Of a stretch of DNA of 64,000 nt, positions 35,643 through 44,355 are shown one piece after another. The DNA lies in the NCBI GenBank assembly GCA_963824645.1, contig CAWGQC010000003.1:434001-498000 (forward strand). Direction: 5' to 3'. Under the pieces are notes generated by a model that was given only the letters and a program-made list of their open reading frames with translations, made no database searches and was not told where the DNA came from. Every line of letters begins with the position of its first letter. Positions within the stretch are counted from its first letter, which is position 1. The position numbers and the translations under genes were made by a program. This DNA comes from Bog-756 sp963824645. Lineage in GTDB: Bacteria > Actinomycetota > Acidimicrobiia > Acidimicrobiales > RAAP-2.

Positions 35643-36698
35643 GTGACCCAGATCACCATCATCGAACAGGAAGCCAAGACGGTCGAAGCCACCGTCGACC
35701 CGTCCCGGGGGACCTTCCTCATCGAGGTCGACCGTCTGCCCGACGTCCTCGGATGGACGCTCAAGGACTCGGGGTTGTGCCGCCAGGACACCTGCGTGCC
35801 CGTCCGTGACATGAGCGCCGTCAAGGTGGGCCAACAATTGGACCTGGTCGAGGTGGCCCGGGTGCTGGGCCGACCGGCCGTAGCCGACGTGGATGCCGGC
35901 GTGATGGCCGTGGCTCTTCCCGCCGAGCTCCGACGGCAGGCCCTGGACGACTTGCGGGCCCCGCCCTTCACCCTGCCTGATCTCGAGGGAGGCCGGCATT
36001 CACTGGAGGAATGGCGGGGTGTGAAGAAGCTGTTGGTCACCTTCTCCAGCTGGTGCGGATGCCGCTACGACCTCCCCGGCTGGCAGGCCCTTCACGACGA
36101 GCTGGCCGCGGCCGGGTTCACCGTCATCGCCGTGGCCATCGACACGGCGGCGGAAGATGTCGCACCCTGGGCCGAAGGCATCACCATGCCCCTGCTCTAC
36201 GACCCCACCCACCTCCTGACCGAGCTGTATGCCATCTCCAACGTGCCCACGGTGGTGTGGATCGACGAGGACGATCACATCGTGCGCCCCAACGGCGCCG
36301 CCTTCGGCAGCGACCTGTTCGCCGACTTCACCGGGGTGAGCTCCGGGCCCCACCTCGACAGAGTCCGTCGCTGGGTTCTCGACGGCGAGGTGCCCCTGAC
36401 CGATGACCAGGCCCGTGCGGCGGTGGGCGATCTGTCCGAGGATGAGGTGCTGGCCCGCTTGCATTTCCGGGTGGCGGCGGAGGCCCATCGGCGGGGCGAC
36501 CTGGACACCACCCGCCGGCACGTGGCCACCGCGTCGGCCCTGGCTCCCGACGACCTGACCATCTGGCGGGCCGGCATGCCGCTGATCGGTGAGGATCCCT
36601 TCGGCCAGGGTTTCCTGGCCCGGTACGAGCAGTGGAAACAGAGGGGCATGCCCTACCACGGGCTGTCGCCGGTGGTGGCGTCCGAAACGGCGTCCTGA
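35643..36698 (+). CDS. Thioredoxin-fold redoxin (AhpC/TSA-like) protein
   Basis: With the GTG at 35643 the protein has 351 residues. The N-terminal ~110 residues contain the cysteines in GLCRQDTC. A thioredoxin-fold domain follows, with LEEWRGVKKLLVTFSSWCGCRYDLPGW and VPTVVWIDEDDHI, whose CxC replaces the usual CxxC. The C-terminal ~90 residues are helical, with TPR-like sequence (RRGDLDTTRRHVATASALAPDD). There is no signal peptide or membrane segment. It may reduce or detoxify a peroxide or handle thiols; the function is not certain. Confidence 0.7.
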   Translation: MTQITIIEQEAKTVEATVDPSRGTFLIEVDRLPDVLGWTLKDSGLCRQDTCVPVRDMSAVKVGQQLDLVEVARVLGRPAVADVDAGVMAVALPAELRRQALDDLRAPPFTLPDLEGGRHSLEEWRGVKKLLVTFSSWCGCRYDLPGWQALHDELAAAGFTVIAVAIDTAAEDVAPWAEGITMPLLYDPTHLLTELYAISNVPTVVWIDEDDHIVRPNGAAFGSDLFADFTGVSSGPHLDRVRRWVLDGEVPLTDDQARAAVGDLSEDEVLARLHFRVAAEAHRRGDLDTTRRHVATASALAPDDLTIWRAGMPLIGEDPFGQGFLARYEQWKQRGMPYHGLSPVVASETAS

Positions 36699-36747
36699 CC
36701 GGCCCGCTGTCGGCGGCCGACGGCCGCCTTGGCCTACGTTTGGTCCG

Positions 36748-37548
36748 ATGATCCGCTACCACGTCGGTGAAGACAGTGTCGCCCGCCTCACCCTGGACCG
36801 GCCCGAGGCCAAGAACGCCCTGACCGTAGACATGCGCGACGAGATCCTGGACCGGGTGCGCCAGGTGCGCCGCGACCGGGAGGTCCGTTGCCTCATGATC
36901 ACCGGGGTGGGGGACTCCTTCTGTGCCGGCATGGACCTGCGCCAGTCGACGGTGGCGGGGTCCGGCGGCGCCGACTTCGATCCCCGGGCCACCAGTGAGG
37001 CCCTGCGCAACGGGGTGCAGGCCTTCATCCGGGAGCTCTGGGAGTTGGACAAGCCGACGGTGGCAGCCGTCAACGGAACGGCGGTGGGGCCCGGAGCCCA
37101 CCTGGCCCTGGCCTGCGACTTCGTTTTGGTCTGCGACCAGACCCGCTTCGTCTGGTCCTTCGCCCGGTGGGGCCTGGTGGTCGACGCAGGCGGGGCCTAT
37201 CTGCTACCCCGTCTGGTCGGGCTGCCGCGGGCCAAGGCCATGGTCATGCTGGGCGAAGGGGCGCGCGGTGCCGAGGCGGTGACCCTCGGGCTGGCCTACC
37301 AGTGCCTGCCCTCCGCCGAGGAGCTGGAGGGGGAGGCTGCGGAGCTGGCCGCCCGGTTGGCTGCCGGCCCGGTCCGGTCGCTCGGACTGTCCAAAGGTCT
37401 GCTCAACGCCACCTTCGAGAGTGCCCTGCCCGCCTCCCTCGATCGCGAGGCGCAGGCCCAGGCCATGGCGGCGGTGTCAGCCGAAATGGCCGAGGGCATG
37501 GCCGCCTTTGCCGAAAAGAGGAATCCGGACTTCCGCACGGTCCGGTGA
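36748..37548 (+). CDS. Enoyl-CoA hydratase/isomerase family protein
   Basis: The ATG at 36748 gives 266 residues, normal for crotonases. The CoA-binding and oxyanion parts are ITGVGDSFCAGMDLR and GTAVGPGAHLALACDFVL. The later segment LVVDAGGAYLLPRLVGLPRAKAM has Asp where many hydratases have Glu for water activation. The protein begins the large catabolic region and lies about 100 bases before the P450 gene. Exact acyl-CoA specificity is not predictable. Confidence 0.88.
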   Translation: MIRYHVGEDSVARLTLDRPEAKNALTVDMRDEILDRVRQVRRDREVRCLMITGVGDSFCAGMDLRQSTVAGSGGADFDPRATSEALRNGVQAFIRELWELDKPTVAAVNGTAVGPGAHLALACDFVLVCDQTRFVWSFARWGLVVDAGGAYLLPRLVGLPRAKAMVMLGEGARGAEAVTLGLAYQCLPSAEELEGEAAELAARLAAGPVRSLGLSKGLLNATFESALPASLDREAQAQAMAAVSAEMAEGMAAFAEKRNPDFRTVR

Positions 37549-37602
37549 CGGAGCTCTCCCCAGGCGCCCGGGTGCGACGCACGGTATTCTTCACGTTATT
37601 CT

Positions 37603-37618
37603 TCAGCTGAAAAGCTGA
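37603..37618. promoter_or_regulatory. Palindrome upstream of the P450 gene
   Basis: TCAGCT (37603-37608), a GAAA spacer and AGCTGA (37613-37618) form a perfect six-base inverted repeat about 45 bases before the P450 start. It is preceded by two related TATTCTTCA-like stretches (ending 37605) in an AT-richer leader. It could be a repressor operator or an RNA hairpin with a GAAA tetraloop; no T-run follows, so it is unlikely to be a terminator. Confidence 0.4.
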
Positions 37619-37662
37619 TTCTCAGGTGGCCCGTGGCAAGGCCCAAACGTAGGGGGCCGGAC

Positions 37663-38865
37663 GTGGACGACACCAACAGGGATGACACACGCATGGACGA
37701 TGAGAGCCTGGCCGCCGCATTCATGGACTCGGACTTCGCCGCCGAGCCCCAGATCCTGTACCGGGAGGCGCGATCCAGGGGTGCGGTGGTGCCCGGCGCT
37801 TTCGGGCCCCAGGTGGTCCGCCGGGAGGCCGTCGAATACGCCCTGACCCACCCCGAAGAGTTCTCCTCGGGCATGGACGCCGTCGACCTCGGTCAGTCGG
37901 TGCCCCTCATCCCCCTTCAGGTGGACCCACCCGAGCACCGCAAGTACCGGCGTCTTCTCGACCCGATCTTCGCCCCCCGCCGGATGAACGTCCTGGAGCC
38001 CGACATCACCCGGCTGGTCAACGAGCTCATCGACCGGTTCATCGACAGCGGATCGTGCGAGTTCGCCGCCGATTTCGCCATTCCCCTCCCCTCGTCGGTC
38101 TTCCTGCAGCTGGTGGGGCTGCCCCTGTCCGAGCTCGACTCCTTCCTGGCCATGAAGGACGGCATCCTGCGACCGACCGGCAACGACCTCGACGAGATCC
38201 AGGCCAGCCAGAAGCAGGCGGCCCGGAGGGTGGAGGAGTACTTCGCCGACGCCCTGAAGGACCGGCAGAGGAACCGTCAGGACGACCTGTTGAGCATGTT
38301 CCTCGATGCCGAGGTCGAGTCGGAACATCTGACGACGGAGGAGATCCTGGGGATCTGCTTCCTCTTCATTCTGGCCGGCCTGGATACGGTCACCGACTCC
38401 CTGGAGTGCTTCGTGGCCCGGTTGGCCCAACATCCCGACGAGAGATCTCAGATCGTCGAAGACCCGTCGATCATCCCGTCGGCGGTCGAGGAACTGCTGC
38501 GGTGGGAGACGCCGGTGACCACGGTGGCCCGGGTGGCCCGACGGGACATCGACCTGGGTGGCTGCCCCATCCACTCCGGCGAGAACGTCGGAGTGGTGAT
38601 CGGTGCGGCCAACACCGACGAGGAGAGTGTTCCCGGCTTCGACCAGGTCGACCTCAACCGGAATCCCAACCGCCACCTGGCTTTCGGCGGGGGGGTGCAT
38701 CGTTGCCTGGGGTCCCACCTGGCCCGCCTCGAACTGCGGATCGCCCTGCGCGAATGGCACCGCCGGATCCCCGACTACGCCATCGTCCCCGGCACCAAGC
38801 TGGCCTACCAGATGGGCCTCCGCCACATCGAGCAACTACCGCTCACCTTCGGCGCCGGGCAGTGA
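37663..38865 (+). CDS. Cytochrome P450 monooxygenase
   Basis: I favour the GTG at 37663, preceded by TAGGGGG, over an in-frame GTG at 37633. The 400-residue soluble P450 has the I-helix AGLDTVT, the E-R-R signature helix (ELLRWE), and the heme loop FGGGVHRCLG with the iron ligand Cys348. It would hydroxylate a hydrophobic substrate with electrons from a ferredoxin. Two matching [3Fe-4S]-type ferredoxin genes lie at 44017 and 62424. Neighbouring acyl-CoA dehydrogenases suggest it prepares an alkyl or sterol/terpenoid side chain for beta-oxidation. Confidence 0.9.
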   Translation: MDDTNRDDTRMDDESLAAAFMDSDFAAEPQILYREARSRGAVVPGAFGPQVVRREAVEYALTHPEEFSSGMDAVDLGQSVPLIPLQVDPPEHRKYRRLLDPIFAPRRMNVLEPDITRLVNELIDRFIDSGSCEFAADFAIPLPSSVFLQLVGLPLSELDSFLAMKDGILRPTGNDLDEIQASQKQAARRVEEYFADALKDRQRNRQDDLLSMFLDAEVESEHLTTEEILGICFLFILAGLDTVTDSLECFVARLAQHPDERSQIVEDPSIIPSAVEELLRWETPVTTVARVARRDIDLGGCPIHSGENVGVVIGAANTDEESVPGFDQVDLNRNPNRHLAFGGGVHRCLGSHLARLELRIALREWHRRIPDYAIVPGTKLAYQMGLRHIEQLPLTFGAGQ

Positions 38866-38923
38866 GACCCGCGCGCCGGCTCCGGCCGGGAAGGCCCGCG
38901 TCTGAACACGGGACGGACTGAGC

Positions 38924-40066
38924 GTGGATCTCACCCTCACCGACGACCAGGAACTGTTCCGCCAGACGACTCGCAAGTTCCTGGAGGACAGCGCTCCCTT
39001 GCCGGCCGTGCGTGCTCTGGCCGAGGAGGAGCCCCGCGGTTTCGACGCCGGGTGGTGGCAAAAGGGAGCCGAGCTGGGATGGGTGTCGATGCTGGTCTCC
39101 GAGGAGCACGGCGGGGGCAACGTCTCCGGTCGGGGGCTGAGTGATCTGACCCTGGTGGCCGAGGAGATGGGTCGGCTGGTCTCACCGGGCCCCCTGGTAC
39201 CGACCAACGTCGTGGCCGGTGCCCTATCACGGACCGGGTCGCCGGCTCAGGCCAAGCAGTTCCTGGATGACCTGGTCAGCGGGGCGACCGTCGCCACCTG
39301 GTGCATCGGTGGATCACTACCGGGTATCGATTCCCCGGCCGGCGGTTCGGGTGGCCAGGTGAGGGCGCGGGCCCAAGGACCGGGCCTGGTCCTCGACGGG
39401 ACCAGTCGACCGGTGGAGGCGGCCGCACAGGCCGATGTGATTCTGGTCACCGCGCCCTTGGATGACACGGTCGTGCAATGCATCCTTCCCGCCGACACCC
39501 CGGGGCTGACCACGGAGCCGGTTCGGAGCATCGATCTGGTGCGCCGGTTCGCCCGTGTCCGGTTCGAGGGGGTGGAGGTGGGCGCTGACGCCATGGTCGG
39601 GGAGCAGGCTTCGGCTCCTCATGCCGTTGAACGTCAGTTCGAGGACGCCGTGGTTCTCCAGTGCGCCGAAATGGTCGGCGCTGTCGACCGGGTGTTGGCC
39701 TTCACTATCGAGTACGCCTCCGATCGATACTCCTTCGGCCGGCCGTTGGCTTCCTATCAAGCCATCAAGCATCGGTTCGCCGACATGAAGATGTGGCTGG
39801 AGGCGTCCCACGCCACCGCCGTGGCCGCCGCTCAGTCCGTCGATGCCGGGGGGCCGGATGCCCCCGAGTTGGTCAGCGTGGCCAAGTCGTACATCGGGGA
39901 CCACGGCCCCGCCATCCTCCAGGACTGCGTCCAGATCCACGGGGGCATCGGGGTGACCTGGGACCACGACCTCCACCTGTACCTCCGACGGGTGGTCGAG
40001 GACCGGGTCCAGTTCGGCACGCCCGGCGATCACCGCCACCGCATCGCCGACCTGATCGGGCTCTAG
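38924..40066 (+). CDS. Acyl-CoA dehydrogenase, subunit of a predicted heteromeric pair
   Basis: A 380-residue FadE-type protein with a GTG start. The C-terminal part has YSFGRPLASYQAIKHR (FAD/dimer contact), and the end is QIHGGIGVTWDHDLHLYLRR, the FAD-contact form lacking a YEGTSEI motif. This subtype pairs with a second, different subunit in mycobacterial alpha2-beta2 FadE enzymes acting on steroid side chains. The next gene, whose ATG follows TAGGAG at the stop of this one, is the natural partner. Confidence 0.85.
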   Translation: MDLTLTDDQELFRQTTRKFLEDSAPLPAVRALAEEEPRGFDAGWWQKGAELGWVSMLVSEEHGGGNVSGRGLSDLTLVAEEMGRLVSPGPLVPTNVVAGALSRTGSPAQAKQFLDDLVSGATVATWCIGGSLPGIDSPAGGSGGQVRARAQGPGLVLDGTSRPVEAAAQADVILVTAPLDDTVVQCILPADTPGLTTEPVRSIDLVRRFARVRFEGVEVGADAMVGEQASAPHAVERQFEDAVVLQCAEMVGAVDRVLAFTIEYASDRYSFGRPLASYQAIKHRFADMKMWLEASHATAVAAAQSVDAGGPDAPELVSVAKSYIGDHGPAILQDCVQIHGGIGVTWDHDLHLYLRRVVEDRVQFGTPGDHRHRIADLIGL

Positions 40067-40074
40067 GAGTAACG

Positions 40075-41355
40075 ATGGACACCCCCACATCGACCGAAGC
40101 ATCGCCGACCGAGGACGTGGAGGAGTTCCGTCTGCGGGCCCGAGGATGGCTGGCCGACAACATGCCCCGACTGGCCGACGGGGAGACCAACTATCTGCTG
40201 GCCGCCGAGGACGAGATGGGCGAGAGGGCCCGCCGTCTCCAGGGTCTGCTCTTCGCCGGAGGCTTCGCCGGCCTCTGTTATCCGGTCGAGTACGGCGGCC
40301 GGGGGCTGACCCGTGCCCATCAGCAGGCCTTCACCCAGGAGTCACTGCCCTACCAGATGCCCACCACCTTCAACGTGCCCACTCTGTCGATCCTGACCCC
40401 GACCCTGCTCGACTTCGGGACGGAGGAGCAGAAGAGGCGCCACATCCCCGCGGTCCTACGGGGCGAGGAGCTGTGGGTCCAGTTCCTGTCAGAACCCAGC
40501 GGCGGTTCCGACCTGGCCGGCCTGGTCACCCGGGCCACCCGCGACGGTGACGTATTCGTCCTCAACGGATCGAAGATCTGGAGCTCGGGGGCCTTCCGGG
40601 CCGATTACGCCATGTGTCTGGCCCGCACCGACGGCAGCGTGCCCAAGCACCAGGGTCTGACCATGTTCATCGTCAAGATCCATCAGCCGGGCATCGAGGT
40701 CCAGAGGATTACCCAGGTCAACGGGATCGCCGAGTTCTGCCAGGAGTTCTTCGACGACGTGGCCGTACCCGTCACCGACGTGGTGGGCCAGGTCAACGAC
40801 GGTTGGACCGTGGCCACCCGACTTCTTTTTCACGAACGCGATGCGGTCGGTGGCGGATCGCCCTATGTGAGCGGGAGCCCAGTGGGCGGGGCCGTCCAGG
40901 GGGGCGTGCGATCCGACTTGTCCGATCTGGCCCGCAGCACCGGACAGGCCGACGAGCCGGTGGTGCGCCAGCTGGTGGCCGAGGCCCGGGTCAACGATCG
41001 GGTGCAGCAACAGCTCACCGCCCGGATCACGACGGGCATCCGGACGGGGGCCTTCGCCTCCCCGGCCGGGGCCATCCCCCGCCTGTTCTCCTCCACCAAC
41101 ACCGAGCGTCATGTCGACATCGGGCTCGAGATCGCCGGTCCGGCCGCTGGGGCCTGGGACGCTGACGACCCCGCCGGGCGGTGGGCCGACCTCTATCTCA
41201 TCCGCCAGAACGGAAGCCTCGGCGGCGGCAGCAACGAGATGGCCCGCAACATCATCAGCGAACGGGTGTTGGGCATGCCCAGGGAGTACGCCGCCGACCG
41301 GGACAAGCCCTTCGACCAGGTGCACCACAACCGGTCACCCGAGCGCCCCCGCTGA
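40075..41355 (+). CDS. Acyl-CoA dehydrogenase, partner subunit
   Basis: The ATG at 40075 gives 426 residues. It has LCYPVEYGGRGLT, the substrate-stretch QFLSEPSGGSDLAG, FVLNGSKIWSSGAF, helix-G Glu in LLFHERDAV, and an end NGSLGGGSNEMARNIISERVLGMPRE in place of the YEGT motif. The Glu in helix G may be the catalytic base, as in isovaleryl- and long-chain enzymes. It is tightly coupled to the upstream FadE subunit and probably forms a heteromer with it. The FAD-site division between the two is inference. Confidence 0.85.
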   Translation: MDTPTSTEASPTEDVEEFRLRARGWLADNMPRLADGETNYLLAAEDEMGERARRLQGLLFAGGFAGLCYPVEYGGRGLTRAHQQAFTQESLPYQMPTTFNVPTLSILTPTLLDFGTEEQKRRHIPAVLRGEELWVQFLSEPSGGSDLAGLVTRATRDGDVFVLNGSKIWSSGAFRADYAMCLARTDGSVPKHQGLTMFIVKIHQPGIEVQRITQVNGIAEFCQEFFDDVAVPVTDVVGQVNDGWTVATRLLFHERDAVGGGSPYVSGSPVGGAVQGGVRSDLSDLARSTGQADEPVVRQLVAEARVNDRVQQQLTARITTGIRTGAFASPAGAIPRLFSSTNTERHVDIGLEIAGPAAGAWDADDPAGRWADLYLIRQNGSLGGGSNEMARNIISERVLGMPREYAADRDKPFDQVHHNRSPERPR

Positions 41356-41448
41356 CTTTTGGCGCGCCGACGGAGGCAGCTACGTCGGATGCTTCGTTAA
41401 TTCGGATGCTTATGGCCGACCGGATAGGCGACCCCAGCCGGCGTCGGG

Positions 41449-42612
41449 TCAGGCGGCGTTGGGTGGTGGGGGTGGCCGTTGGTTGCGCTGGCGGTTGTGC
41501 TGTCCGCAGAGGATGCGTCCATTCTCCTGGGTGGTGAGGCCACCTTGGGCGTAGGGCACGATGTGATCGACCTCGAGGTCGTGGCGGGACCCGTCACAGT
41601 AGGGATGGGTGCACTCCCTGTCCCTTATCTCGATGGCCCGACGGGTGGCCCCCATGAACAGGCGTGACTTGGTCCCCACCTCCACCCGGCCCGGCGGGGT
41701 GAATACGGCCCGTTCCAAGATGGCCTCGTCCAGCCAGGGCACGAGGGAGCCCGGCGTGATGACGAGGGAGCGGGACAGCTCGCAGACCCGCCCGGCCAAG
41801 GTCGGGTAGTCGACCAGCACGGTGAAGAGGGGAACGGGACGCCGTCCCCCGGCCGGGGCCGTCTTCGAACGGGTGGCCATCTCCACCAGGGCGTCGGCCC
41901 GGCGCTGGCTGGGGGTGCGGGGAAGATCGGCCAGGGTGGGCTCCCCTCCCCGTTCGGCCTTGGCCTCGGCCCAGTCGGCCTCGAACAGTCCCTGCTCGAT
42001 GCGGGTGAGCTCGTCGGCCACGATGGCTCCCGAGATGGGGTCGAGGTTCATCTTCCCGAGCCAGGTCCCCTGGAAGCTCTCGGCCAGGTAGACGTCCCTT
42101 CGGTTACGGCCCTCCTCGGCGCTGGCCTCGGTGCCGTCGGGGTCGGCCAGCTGCTCCCAGTAGGCCAGGGCCCGGGTGAAGGGAGCGAAGGGCAAGGTGC
42201 GGGCCTGGTCGAGGAGGAGAGCCTCGTCCCGACTGAGGGCCTCTTCGGTGGCCGGTGAGCGCACCGAGAGGACGGCGTCCAGGTGATGGGCGGTGATCTC
42301 CCCGGCGGCCCAGGCCCGAGCGAACAGGGGGAGGTCGACCAGACCCCGGCCCCGGCGCACCACCCTGCGGGCCTGGGCCCGGGGCAGCCGGCACTGGACC
42401 GACAGCCAGGCCGAAGCGGTCAGGGCCCCGTCGAGCGCCCACTGTCCTGAAGCCTCGAAGGAGGCACTGGCCGCCGTCACCACGGCTTCCAGCTGAGCCA
42501 GGTGGCGGTGCAGTTCCTTGAGGGAGGGGCCGTCGGCCAACAGGGCCGGATCGCCACCGGCCAGGTCATCGATGGCTTCGGTCAGGACGCTCAGATCCAT
42601 GCCCAATTCCAT
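41449..42612 (-). CDS. DUF222 / HNH endonuclease-domain protein (13E12 type)
   Basis: The 387-residue product has the N-terminal DUF222 helical region (EAVVTAASASFEASGQWALDG, RRVVRRGRGLVDLP). Its C-terminal HNH domain has CTHPYCDGSRHDLEVDHIVPYAQGGLTTQENGRILCGQHNRQRNQ, where two cysteines and histidines bind metal. Such proteins are abundant in actinobacterial genomes in multiple copies and behave like selfish or mobile elements. It is on the opposite strand inside the catabolic region, so it may be an insertion. No flanking repeats were identified. Confidence 0.9.
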   Translation of the reverse strand: MELGMDLSVLTEAIDDLAGGDPALLADGPSLKELHRHLAQLEAVVTAASASFEASGQWALDGALTASAWLSVQCRLPRAQARRVVRRGRGLVDLPLFARAWAAGEITAHHLDAVLSVRSPATEEALSRDEALLLDQARTLPFAPFTRALAYWEQLADPDGTEASAEEGRNRRDVYLAESFQGTWLGKMNLDPISGAIVADELTRIEQGLFEADWAEAKAERGGEPTLADLPRTPSQRRADALVEMATRSKTAPAGGRRPVPLFTVLVDYPTLAGRVCELSRSLVITPGSLVPWLDEAILERAVFTPPGRVEVGTKSRLFMGATRRAIEIRDRECTHPYCDGSRHDLEVDHIVPYAQGGLTTQENGRILCGQHNRQRNQRPPPPPNAA

Positions 42613-42723
42613 CACCGGGGTGTGACAGTGGAGCGGTCGGGAGGACAGCCGCTCGGGGCCGGAACCCGGGCCGGTCCTGGGGCGCTCCGGGCGCTCCGGC
42701 GCTCCGGTGCTACGCCATGGTGG

Positions 42724-43926
42724 TCAGGCGGCGTCCAGCTTCATCATGCGGGTCAGGTTGCCACCCATGATCTTGGCCACGTCGTCGTGGGCCAGTCCGG
42801 ACAGTTCGTCGACGAAGCTGAGCGGGTCGGCCAGGCCTTCCGGATGAGGGAAGTCGGAGCCGAACAGCACCCGGTCGGCACCGAGCAGCTCCACCAGTCC
42901 CATCGGATCCTCCTCGTGGAAGGGGTGCACGTAGATGTTGCGCTTGAACACGGCCACCGGGTCCTCGTCGAAGCTGTGGGGGGCCGTGCTGTAGGCCTGC
43001 TCCATGTCGCGCAGGAGGGGGCGGACCCAGTTGCTGCCGTTCTCGACCGGAGCGAACCGTATGTCGGGGAAGCGCGAGCACAGGCCGTGCCCGATGAGCG
43101 ATGCCACCGTGTCGGTGATGGCCCGTCCGCCGTGCCCGATGATGGACACGAAACCCGACCCTCCCTTGAAGGGGGTCATCTCACTGGTGATGCCCTCCCA
43201 TTCGTTGAGGTAGCGCTGGTAGCCGCTGTCGGAGGCGTGCATGCCCACCGGGATGCCCGCCTCGTCCACCATCCGCCAGAAGGGGTCGAACTCGGGCAGC
43301 GCCGGCGAGCGGGGTCCCATGAATCCGTAGACGGGAGCCGGTCTGATGAGCACGATCCGGGCCCCTCGGTCGAGGACCCACTCCAGCTCCTTGATGGCCT
43401 CCTCCACGATGCCCAGGTGGATGACCGGCGTGGGAAAGATGCGGTTCTCGTAGTTGAAGGTCCAGTGCTCGAGCATCCACTGATTGAGGGCGTGGACCAC
43501 GGCGTGGGTGGCCGGCGGGTCGCCCCGCAGGCGCTCCTCCAACAGACTGGCCAACGTCGGCCACATGAGGGCGCGGTCGAGGCCGAGCTCGTCCATCAGT
43601 TTGAGCCGGGGCTCTGGTTCGCGGAAGGCGGGGAGGGCCTTGATGCCCTTGCCCAGGATCTCGCGGCGGGACTTTCCTTCGGGATTGCCGTTCTTGAAGT
43701 ACTCCTCCTGGGCTCCGGGAGCGGCCACCACTTCGAAGGTTGGGTTGGGGATGTACTCGCTGATCTGGCCTTTGACCGCGATCTTCGTGCGCCCGTTCAC
43801 CTCGACGTACTGGATGAGTCCGGCGTACTCGGGCGGTAGGAACTTGGTGAAGGCGTCCGTCGTCTCGTACAGGTGATTGTCGGCGTCGAATACCGGAAAG
43901 TCCAGCGAACGTGTGGCCACGGCCAT
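42724..43926 (-). CDS. Metal-dependent amidohydrolase (ACMSD/TIM-barrel type)
   Basis: The start at 43926 follows AAAAAGGAGC. The 400-residue protein starts FPVFDADNHLYE (the first metal motif D-x-H). It has VGMHASDSGYQRYLNEW and IIGHGGRAITDTVASLIGHGLCSRFPDIRFAPVENG, then GADRVLFGSDFPHPEGL as the last metal motif, all typical of amidohydrolase-2/ACMSD-like enzymes. Actinobacterial members occur in aromatic and steroid degradation and act on cyclic or dicarboxylic intermediates. The specific reaction is unknown. Confidence 0.88.
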   Translation of the reverse strand: MAVATRSLDFPVFDADNHLYETTDAFTKFLPPEYAGLIQYVEVNGRTKIAVKGQISEYIPNPTFEVVAAPGAQEEYFKNGNPEGKSRREILGKGIKALPAFREPEPRLKLMDELGLDRALMWPTLASLLEERLRGDPPATHAVVHALNQWMLEHWTFNYENRIFPTPVIHLGIVEEAIKELEWVLDRGARIVLIRPAPVYGFMGPRSPALPEFDPFWRMVDEAGIPVGMHASDSGYQRYLNEWEGITSEMTPFKGGSGFVSIIGHGGRAITDTVASLIGHGLCSRFPDIRFAPVENGSNWVRPLLRDMEQAYSTAPHSFDEDPVAVFKRNIYVHPFHEEDPMGLVELLGADRVLFGSDFPHPEGLADPLSFVDELSGLAHDDVAKIMGGNLTRMMKLDAA

Positions 43927-44016
43927 GCTCCTTTTTGTCTCAACCCGCCCCTCTGGCTACAACGCTAACAGCCCGGGTAGCCGAGCGGAAATGGCGTTTG
44001 CGCTACCATCGCCCCG

Positions 44017-44208
44017 GTGCGAGTGACTGTCGATTGGGACCGCTGCGAGTCCAACGCCCAGTGCATGGCGGCCGCCCCCGAGGTCTTCCGGGTCGATGAC
44101 GACGATGTCCTCCACGTGCTGCAGGAGGAACCGGGCGAGGAGTGGCGGGCCCAGGTGGAGGCGGCTGTCAGCGCATGTCCGATGATGGCCCTCGGCATCG
44201 CCGAGTGA
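44017..44208 (+). CDS. Ferredoxin, [3Fe-4S] P450-partner type
   Basis: A 63-residue GTG-start protein. It has Cys10, Cys16 and Cys54 (followed by Pro), the three-cysteine arrangement of actinobacterial [3Fe-4S] ferredoxins that serve P450s. The position between Cys10 and Cys16 where a fourth cysteine would sit is occupied by Asn13. It is a plausible electron donor for the P450 gene at 37663, or for another oxygenase. Confidence 0.85.
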   Translation: MRVTVDWDRCESNAQCMAAAPEVFRVDDDDVLHVLQEEPGEEWRAQVEAAVSACPMMALGIAE

Positions 44209-44245
44209 GGCTGCCACCGAAATCTCGGTCGCCGGAGGGGCTCGA

Positions 44246-44267
44246 TCACCGGAAGGTCACCGGAAGG
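44246..44267 (+). repeat. 11-base tandem repeat in intergenic spacer
   Basis: TCACCGGAAGG occurs twice in a row (44246-44267), and related CTCGATCACCGGA stretches occur at 44241 and 44285. It lies between the ferredoxin and the acyl-CoA ligase genes and has no evident function; it seems to be a local duplication. Confidence 0.6.
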
Positions 44268-44355
44268 TCTCCGGCACCGGCGGACTCGATCACCGGAGGC
44301 GGGCGACCGGATCCTCGGCCGTCGGGCTCCCGGGCGGGGTGGTAAGGATGAGGGC

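Noticed and set aside
44209..44355. Repeated CCGGA-type stretches considered as regulatory operators
   Set aside because: They are short, imperfect tandem duplications like those found in several other gaps here; no symmetric site or conserved spacing is seen.
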